Origin: Sphingomonas sp. EC-HK361
Lineage (GTDB): Bacteria > Pseudomonadota > Alphaproteobacteria > Sphingomonadales > Sphingomonadaceae
Reading direction: 5' to 3'
DNA: 42,568 bases
Assembly (NCBI RefSeq): GCF_902498785.1
Contig: NZ_LR701491.1
Span: forward strand, 1-42,568
Positions 37,675 to 42,568 of the stretch are shown here, in pieces (within the stretch, counting starts at the first letter, position 1; the number at the start of each line of letters is the position of its first letter). The position numbers and the translations under genes were made by a program. Under the pieces are notes generated by a model that worked only from the letters and a program-made list of their open reading frames with translations, searched no databases and was not told the origin of the DNA.

Positions 37675-37982
37675 TCGCCATGCAGGTTGCGGAGATTATT
37701 GCGGAGTATGTCATATTCCTCGAACTGACCGATGAAGAGGAATTAAACCCCGATACGGCGGTAAAGATGATGGAGGCTCTGGGCGGCCATCTCGAAGAGA
37801 TGGACAAGGGATTCCTCCGGGAACTGGTGGATGCGTTTGCGATCATAGCAGCAGGATACAGCGGCGAGGCGCAGGAGGTGGTGCGCAACATATCGTATGG
37901 CTACTACCTCGAAGAGGTGCTGGCAGCCGACGACCCCGTCAGGCTGGCCGAGTTGGAAGCGCTGCGCGACGCGCGGGACTAA
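37671..37982 (+). CDS. Small acidic protein, putative cognate immunity protein
   Basis: Protein of 103 residues, acidic and predicted helical (LTDEEELNPDTAVKMMEALGG, FLRELVDAFAIIAAGYSGE, LAELEALRDARD). I recognise no family. Its ATG lies inside the stop of the toxin gene (ATGA), the usual arrangement for toxin-immunity pairs, and its charge would suit binding a basic nuclease such as the K/R-rich toxin tail. The function is inferred from position and physics only. Confidence 0.6.
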   Translation: MIAMQVAEIIAEYVIFLELTDEEELNPDTAVKMMEALGGHLEEMDKGFLRELVDAFAIIAAGYSGEAQEVVRNISYGYYLEEVLAADDPVRLAELEALRDARD

Positions 37983-38060
37983 ATGGCGGATTCGAGCCCG
38001 CGAACAGCACAAGGCCACGCAATTTCAAGACCTATGCCTTTACCACTGCGACTGACCGAA
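37974..38060 (-). other. tRNA-Ser(UGA)-like relic
   Basis: Read on the minus strand, GTCGCAGTGGTAAAGGC looks like a serine tRNA D arm, GGTCTTGAAAT like an anticodon arm with TGA, a variable-arm-like insert follows, and GCGGGCTCGAATCC like a T arm. D-stem pairs GTC/GGC fit, but the T stem has two mismatches, the anticodon stem fails and the acceptor ends do not pair. I therefore read it as a decayed tRNA or attachment-site scar, not a working tRNA. It overlaps the end of the immunity gene by a few bases. Confidence 0.35.
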
Positions 38061-38613
38061 ATTTCCCAACAACCTGAGTTCCCAGCTTTGTTCCCCGTGG
38101 GGCCCCATCGGGGACAAAAATGGGCACTCGGATCATTGGAGAATTTCTATGTCACGCGGCTGAAATTGGCTGGCATGTGCCCGGCACCGTCAAGTCAGAG
38201 AACATTCTCTACATTACTTTACGACAGCCTGTATGGCCACAAGGCGATCAGCCTTTGATGGCGGGGTTGCCTGCCCAGCCCGCCGGTAGGCGCCAAGCCT
38301 CGAGAGGCATACGAGCGTTGCACGCTGTGGGTTCGGTAGCGCCGGGCGCACGACAACGCGCGCCGATGGTCATCGCGCCAGCCGGTCAATTGGTAAAAAA
38401 TCCGGCCAGCTTCGGCGGCGTGTCGCACGTTGAGCGCTAAAACGCGGTCGATGGGAACGCCTCAGTCGATACTTGCTGACAGGTCGCGACCATCCATTAC
38501 TATTCGACGCCGACCGCGACGGACGAACCGGCGCTCGTTTACCAGCTTTTGCCCATGAATCGAAGCGGGAGGTGACCGAGGCGGATGGACGTGCAAACCA
38601 AGGTCATCCGAGA
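38061..38613. other. Gene-poor interval between toxin module and ZnuD-like receptor
   Basis: About 550 bp in which I see no gene with recognisable family features; the short open frames have no good ribosome sites. A GC-rich perfect palindrome of nested CCCCG/CGGGG and GGGG/CCCC arms lies at 38093-38113 but has no T run on either side, so I do not call it a terminator. The interval probably holds debris of the mobile element represented by the recombinase and tRNA relics. Confidence 0.5.
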
Positions 38614-38649
38614 TGACCGCCGTCGGAACTTTCTATCCGGCGGCGGTCA
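38614..38649 (-). terminator. Hairpin just after the ZnuD-like receptor gene
   Basis: Perfect 9-bp inverted repeat TGACCGCCG / CGGCGGTCA with an 18-base loop, starting 7 bp after the receptor stop. It could end transcription of the metal operon or stabilise the mRNA 3' end. The lack of a U tract makes classic rho-independent termination uncertain. Confidence 0.5.
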
Positions 38650-38655
38650 CTTCGA

Positions 38656-40662
38656 TCAGAAGTTCGCCAGCTTCAGCGTAACGAGCAGCCGGCGTCCCGG
38701 CATGACGACCTGATCCTTGTTGAGCGCGGTCGACAGCCGCTGGACATCGTCGGTCAGATTCTGGCCGACCAGCGCCAGCTCGATCCCCGGATAGCGCGTG
38801 AACGGCCGCACCGCGATCTGCCCGTCGAGCGCGACATAGCCCGGCGTCGGCGTGTCGAACACGCCCGGTTTGTCCTGCCGCCCGGAATAGATGAGGTTGA
38901 ACCCGGTATCGAGCCGGTCGCCCTTCCAGTTCAGCCCGCCGCCGATGCGATAGGGCGGGATGCGCGGCACGTTGCTGCCGTCGTCCAGCGTCGCGCGGAC
39001 ATAGTCGCCGAGCAGGCTGAACTGGTAGACGCCGTGCTCGGTCTTGACGAGATCGTAGCTCGCCTCGCCCTCGACCCCGCGAAAATGCGCGCCCTGCTGG
39101 CGGTAATTGAGCTCGCGCAGATCGCCGTCGCCACCCACGGCGCAGACGCCGTCGTCGTCGCAGGTCCGCCCGGTCAGGTCGCCATAGATATAGTTGCGGA
39201 ACCAGGTGCTGTAGATGCTGCCGTCGAGCCGGAAGCCGCCCGAGCGGACGCGTAGCGTGCCCTCCAGCGAGTTCGCGCGTTCGATCTTCAGGTTCGGATC
39301 GCCCGTCTCGAAGGTGTTCGGCCCGTCATGCCCGCCGCGCGCGAACAGCTCGGTCAGCGCCGGCGCGCGGCCGGTGCTGGAGAAGGTCACGCCCAGCTTG
39401 ATCGCCGGGATCACCGTATAGAGCGCGCCGATCGCGCCGCTGACCGGGGTGTATTCGGGCGTCGTGAGCACGTCGGATGCCGGCGTGCCCTGCAACCGCA
39501 CATGCTCGACCCGGCCGCTCGCCTCGATGTGGAGGCGGTCGGCGAGCTGCATGTCGGTGAAGAGATAGCCGGCGACGCTCTCCTGCGTGGAGGGAAACAG
39601 GTAGGAGCTGTCCTCGCCGATCGCGGAGAAATCGCGATGCTGATATTCGACGCCGAGCGCGGAATTGTCGATGAAGCCGATGCGGTTGAACACCAGTTCG
39701 GCGCGACCGTTATATTCCTTGTTCTTGAACGTCGTGTCGATCGTGCCGTCGGGCTCTTTCTCGTCATGCGCATAGTCGGCATAGCTGCCGTCGACGTTCA
39801 GCGACTTGAGCAGTCCCGATCCCAGCGCGAAGGAGGATCGCGTCATCACCTTCGTCTGGCGCATGTCGATATAGGTCGTGTCGCTCGGGATGCCGTATTT
39901 CGCGTCATATTGCGACACCGCCACGCCGACATGGCTGTCGTTGCTGCCGCCGAAGAAATAGGAGCCGCCCAGCGACCCGCCGTGCCCGCGGAAGAACGAA
40001 TTCTGCTGGGTGCCGAGTGGCGTGTCGTAATCGCCTTCGTCGCGGATGAAGCCGTCGGCGTGCAGCGCAAGATGGCCCAGCGTCGCATCGACCAGCGCCG
40101 CCCCCTGCCCCAGGTCCGATGCGGTGCCATAGGTGCCGTCGAGCTCTGCCTGGAACGGCTTGTCCGACAGCGTCGTCGGCACGCGGTTGTTGATGACGTT
40201 CACGACACCGCCGATCGCCTGGCTGCCGTAGCGCAGCGTGCCCGCGCCGCGCACCACCTCGATGCTGCGCGCCGCCAGCGGATCGATCGGGATGCCGTGA
40301 TCGGGGCCGATGTCGGACACGTCCGAGGAGCTCGTGCCGTCCTCCAGGATGCGCACCCGCGTCGCGTCCATGCCGCGGATGATCGGCCGGCTGGCGCCCG
40401 CCGCGAAGCCCGTCGCGGCAATGCCCGGCACCTTGGCAAGCGAATCGGCGATGCTCGCGCCGCCCTGGTGCAGTATGTCCTCTGCATCGACCTTGGCGAC
40501 GATCGCGGGGGTATCGTCGCGGTCGTGTTCGATGGGGGATGCGGTGATGACGATGTCCTTGCTCGTATCGGCCGGGGGTGTCGCGTCGGGGGCGACTTGC
40601 GCCAACGCACAGGCGGGAACGAGCGCGGCAACGGCCGCGCCCAGCAAAAAGGTGGAACGCAT
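38656..40662 (-). CDS. ZnuD-like TonB-dependent zinc/metal receptor
   Basis: Outer-membrane receptor of 668 residues. ATG 40662 follows CGGAG and opens a signal peptide (MRSTFLLGAAVAALVPACALAQ); a longer reading from 40749 lacks one. The plug has IVITASPIEHDRDDTP, IRGMDATRVRILEDGTSSSD, VSDIGPDHGIPIDPLAARSI and VVRGAGTLRYGSQAIGGVVN. The DVSDIGPDH block is characteristic of ZnuD-type zinc receptors. A surface loop carries a cysteine pair in CDDDGVCAVGGDGD. It ends LLVTLKLANF with the aromatic terminal residue. It is the last gene of a minus-strand metal operon after DUF2946, DUF1826 and COG0523 genes. Zinc is the most likely substrate. No Zur box is seen nearby. Confidence 0.9.
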   Translation of the reverse strand: MRSTFLLGAAVAALVPACALAQVAPDATPPADTSKDIVITASPIEHDRDDTPAIVAKVDAEDILHQGGASIADSLAKVPGIAATGFAAGASRPIIRGMDATRVRILEDGTSSSDVSDIGPDHGIPIDPLAARSIEVVRGAGTLRYGSQAIGGVVNVINNRVPTTLSDKPFQAELDGTYGTASDLGQGAALVDATLGHLALHADGFIRDEGDYDTPLGTQQNSFFRGHGGSLGGSYFFGGSNDSHVGVAVSQYDAKYGIPSDTTYIDMRQTKVMTRSSFALGSGLLKSLNVDGSYADYAHDEKEPDGTIDTTFKNKEYNGRAELVFNRIGFIDNSALGVEYQHRDFSAIGEDSSYLFPSTQESVAGYLFTDMQLADRLHIEASGRVEHVRLQGTPASDVLTTPEYTPVSGAIGALYTVIPAIKLGVTFSSTGRAPALTELFARGGHDGPNTFETGDPNLKIERANSLEGTLRVRSGGFRLDGSIYSTWFRNYIYGDLTGRTCDDDGVCAVGGDGDLRELNYRQQGAHFRGVEGEASYDLVKTEHGVYQFSLLGDYVRATLDDGSNVPRIPPYRIGGGLNWKGDRLDTGFNLIYSGRQDKPGVFDTPTPGYVALDGQIAVRPFTRYPGIELALVGQNLTDDVQRLSTALNKDQVVMPGRRLLVTLKLANF

Positions 40663-40757
40663 GATGAACTCCGAGAATCTGGATGATCCGCCTTGCGGCG
40701 TAATGCAGGCGACACAGCGGTCGGTCCTGCCGCCCCGCTGCATCGCCAATGATCAGA

Positions 40758-41132
40758 TCAACCGGAAACGGGTGGAGCGCGGCTTTGCCAATCGTGCGCG
40801 CGAGCCGCGAGCAGCAGTGACTTCGTGAACTGGAGAGACGCTGAAAAGCTTGGGGTGAGACGGACGGAGAATGCAACCGCGGTCGGTTGCACATAGGGCT
40901 CGTCAAACGACAGTGCCTCGCAAAGCGGACACGGCTCATCCGCGCCTTGGACTAGAACCAGCGGTGCGGCGTTGGTTGCCACATGATGCGTGGCGCCAAC
41001 CCCCCTATGCTCCAGATGTCGATGCGCCTGCAGGATCAAGGCGTTGGCGACAAATGCCAGCAGGCTGATCAGCGCGGCAAGGTGAAACGATTGTCGCCGG
41101 AAAGCTTTCAGGAAGCGCAACAACTCGTTCAA
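40758..41132 (-). CDS. DUF2946-like small membrane protein
   Basis: Protein of about 124 residues starting at TTG 41132, which has GGAG at 7-bp spacing and no competing ATG. A basic N-terminus precedes one membrane helix (LAALISLLAFVANALIL), then a histidine-rich patch (HRHLEHRGVGATHH), a CPLCEAL motif and a C-terminal SRAPP. This pattern is that of DUF2946 proteins found next to metal or haem TonB receptors. The His and Cys residues suggest metal binding in the periplasm, but its role is unknown. It lies 95 bp before the ZnuD-like gene, same strand. Confidence 0.65.
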   Translation of the reverse strand: MNELLRFLKAFRRQSFHLAALISLLAFVANALILQAHRHLEHRGVGATHHVATNAAPLVLVQGADEPCPLCEALSFDEPYVQPTAVAFSVRLTPSFSASLQFTKSLLLAARAHDWQSRAPPVSG

Positions 41133-41265
41133 GCACCGGCTCCACCAAGCTCCGCCGATCGACCCGGACCTCGGCTCAACACGCTGGTGGGGTGCTATTG
41201 ACAGACTACGAGGCATTCGCCGTTGTCCCCGTTCGGCTGCTGGGCTGTCGACCAATCCACTTACC

Positions 41266-41838
41266 TCAGTCGAGCGGTGGTCGTGCAGGATCGATGACGA
41301 GCAGGAGTCTTTCCTTACCCGTACCTGCGATCGGGGGCGAGCGGTGGACGATGGGATTGTCCGGTGCCCAATCACGCCCTTTGAAGAGGCCGACCGCTCC
41401 AGTCGCCAATCGGCGCGTCTTGGCAGCAGCGGCATCACACCATTCGGTACCCTGTCCGATATAGGTCGTGATCAGGCGTGCCGTTGTATAATCGGCGTGG
41501 AATTTCCAGCAGGCGTTGGTCGTCACGCGCTCGAGCCTAACCTCCACCTCATCGGTCGCCATGATATCGGCGAAACGCGCGGCGAGAAACGCGATATCGA
41601 GACGCAAGGCTTCGGCAAACGGCAGATCGGTCAGATCCGATGCGGCAAGCGCCGCGTCAATTGTCGTCGGATCGCCACGCAGGCGAACCTCGGTGAATCC
41701 GCCAAGATTATGCTGCGTTGCTCGAAAAGGCGGGGGCCGATTCCAGATCGCGATGTTGATGGCTTCCTGCAAAATCGAACGCAGGACGACCGGATCGTCG
41801 TGCTCGACCGCGTGAGACGCAGAGAGGACCGTCGCCAT
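41266..41838 (-). CDS. DUF1826 domain-containing protein
   Basis: Soluble protein of 190 residues. Its start ATG overlaps the stop of the COG0523 gene by one base (TGATG) and follows GGGAGG. Conserved-looking core: ERVTTNACWKFHADYTTARL, LITTYIGQGTEWCD, GRDWAPDNPIVHRSPP. DUF1826 genes are commonly found directly beside COG0523 zinc GTPases and are regarded as part of zinc-limitation responses, with unknown biochemistry. The WKFHxD element and later histidine could bind metal. Second gene of the metal operon. Confidence 0.82.
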   Translation of the reverse strand: MATVLSASHAVEHDDPVVLRSILQEAINIAIWNRPPPFRATQHNLGGFTEVRLRGDPTTIDAALAASDLTDLPFAEALRLDIAFLAARFADIMATDEVEVRLERVTTNACWKFHADYTTARLITTYIGQGTEWCDAAAAKTRRLATGAVGLFKGRDWAPDNPIVHRSPPIAGTGKERLLLVIDPARPPLD

Positions 41839-42389
41839 CACGCCGCCTCCCGCACGCCCCAGGCGGGAAAGGGATCGGGCAGATCTGCCCAGAGCTGTGG
41901 CGTAAACGCCGTGGCCGGAAGCAGGCACGCATCGAGGCGGCGGCGGATATCGGCCTGGTCCATGCCGATGCCGATGAACACCAGTTCCTGCCGCCGGTCG
42001 CCCCAGACCGGCGACCATTTCTCGGCCATCATCGCTTGGAATGCTTCGCCGGTCGGGTGCCGTGCGGGCGGGATCGCGGCCCACCACCGGCCGAGCGCCT
42101 GTGTCATGGTCTGCGCCCCCGCCTGCGCCAGCTCGCCGCACCAGTCCGGGCGCGTGGCCAGCCAGAAATGCCCCTTGGCGCGGATCACGTTCGGCCAGCC
42201 GCCTTCGGAAAAGGCGTGGAACCGGACCGGATCGAACGGCGCGCGGGCGCGATAGACGAAGCTCTCGATACCATATTCCTCGCTTTCGGGACGATGATGC
42301 GCGAAGCCGTATAGCTCCTTCGCCCAGAGCGGGTGCCGTTCCGCCTCCGCATCGTCGAACAGGCCGGTGTCGAGGACGGTAGTCAGCGG
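41838..42389 (-). pseudogene. C-terminal half of a COG0523/CobW (ZigA-like) GTPase, truncated by IS insertion
   Basis: About 184 residues in frame, beginning PLTTVLDTGLFDDAEAE and continuing with FAHHRPESEEYGIESF, FVYRARAPFDPVRFHAF, IRAKGHFWLATRP and DRRQELVFIGIGMD. This is the CobW C-terminal domain plus the end of the linker of zinc-type COG0523 proteins. The whole GTPase domain (Walker A, CxCC metal motif, NKxD) and the promoter are missing. Homology stops at about 42389, next to what looks like the TG end of an IS element at 42390, and an in-frame stop follows. Such metallochaperone GTPases deliver zinc; this copy cannot do so. DUF1826, DUF2946 and ZnuD lie downstream on the same strand. 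Confidence 0.8.
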
Positions 42390-42435
42390 TGTCCGCCGTC
42401 AGCGCCAATGGCACAGATTTGAGGTTGTGATGTAA

Positions 42436-42492
42436 GGAGGATTTGGGCTTCGTCGTAGTGACGAAGGAACGAAGATGAAGCCCAAATCCTCC
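42436..42492 (+). repeat. Perfect 16-bp inverted repeat enclosing the transposase start codon
   Basis: Left arm GGAGGATTTGGGCTTC at 42436-42451 and right arm GAAGCCCAAATCCTCC at 42477-42492 are exact reverse complements with a 25-base loop. The right arm starts at the G of the orfA ATG and covers its first codons. A second, competing 7-bp hairpin CTTCGTC / GACGAAG (42448-42466) shares four bases with the left arm. In RNA the two structures exclude each other. The long stem would hide the initiation region. Confidence 0.8.
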
Positions 42493-42568
42493 AATGCAAA
42501 ATCGCTGGTGAAGGCCTCTGCCGAGCGGGTGGTGAAGGATATCCGGCGGCAGACCCGCCGCCATTTCT
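42475..42568 (+). CDS. IS3-family transposase OrfA, N-terminal part (cut by window edge)
   Basis: ATG 42475 opens a frame reading MKPKSSNAKSLVKASAERVV then KDIRRQTRRHF up to the edge. The ending resembles the start of the IS3-family OrfA helix-turn-helix (RRHFSAEDKIRIVLEG in relatives), which binds the terminal repeats. The basic N-terminus is typical. The frame is open to the last base, so the element may be intact. GAAGGAAC lies 5' of the start inside the loop of the inverted repeat. Confidence 0.65.
   Translation, partial: MKPKSSNAKSLVKASAERVVKDIRRQTRRHF

Larger units (their letters stand above)
42390..42568 (+). mobile_element. IS3-family insertion sequence, left end (runs off right edge)
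   Basis: The element probably begins with TGTCCGCCGTCAGCGCC at 42390, exactly where COG0523 homology stops. It contains the start of an orfA gene at 42475. IS3-family ends begin with TG. The other end, any target duplication and orfB lie outside the window, so the exact boundary is an inference from the homology break. Confidence 0.6.

Noticed and set aside
37974-38060. Functional tRNA-Ser
   Set aside because: Acceptor, anticodon and T stems do not pair properly, and no CCA-compatible end is seen.
38093-38113. Nested GC palindrome as terminator
   Set aside because: Stem leaves no loop in its centre and neither strand has a T run after it.
40663-40757. Zur box upstream of the ZnuD-like gene
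   Set aside because: No AT-rich palindrome of the Zur type is visible between DUF2946 and the receptor; control was probably from the lost upstream promoter.

Overview
The window is high-GC DNA (roughly two-thirds G+C by eye) from an alphaproteobacterium, most likely a sphingomonad. Reasons: several large TonB-dependent receptors of the TonB-Xanth-Caul type, tryptophan-halogenase-family genes beside them, tightly overlapping ATGA/GTGA operons, and a ZnuD/COG0523/DUF1826/DUF2946 metal locus. Genus cannot be fixed from the sequence alone.

Layout. (a) 1-470: decayed IS3-family orfB running off the left edge. (b) 581-4956: RND efflux permease and its adaptor (MdtABC-like), without an outer-membrane factor. 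(c) 5058-35840: one large accessory locus for beta-mannan or glucomannan use. A minus-strand operon encodes a GH2 glycosidase, sugar MFS transporter, SGNH hydrolase and carboxylesterase, followed by a ROK regulator. Diverging from it are GH3 and GH26 genes. A second minus-strand operon encodes TonB receptor 1, a ROK sugar kinase and a GH5. Diverging from that is a run of three tryptophan-halogenase-family genes, the middle one lacking the catalytic residues, meeting a cupin_8/JmjC-like oxygenase gene head-to-tail. A Tat-exported GH5 mannanase, TonB receptor 2 and a GH31 with an inserted PA14-like domain complete it. (d) 35871-38060: mobile-element scar with a broken serine recombinase, a Tox-REase-5-like toxin with a translationally coupled putative immunity gene, and a degenerate tRNA-Ser-like relic. 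(e) 38656-42389: zinc/metal operon (COG0523 GTPase, DUF1826, DUF2946, ZnuD-like receptor) whose first gene is beheaded by an IS3-family element that runs off the right edge.

How it fits together (inference): exported GH26/GH5 enzymes cut the polymer, TonB receptors import oligosaccharides, periplasmic GH2/GH3/GH31 and esterases trim side groups and ends, the MFS carrier takes up sugar, and the ROK kinase phosphorylates it. The kinase resembles Bacillus GmuE of a glucomannan operon. A ROK repressor-like protein probably controls the regulon. I see a recurring 15-bp pseudo-palindrome (AAAGGAA-n-NTTNNTT) upstream of five transcription units, including the regulator itself.

The least explained part is the halogenase / pseudo-halogenase / halogenase / JmjC-like cassette inside a polysaccharide locus.
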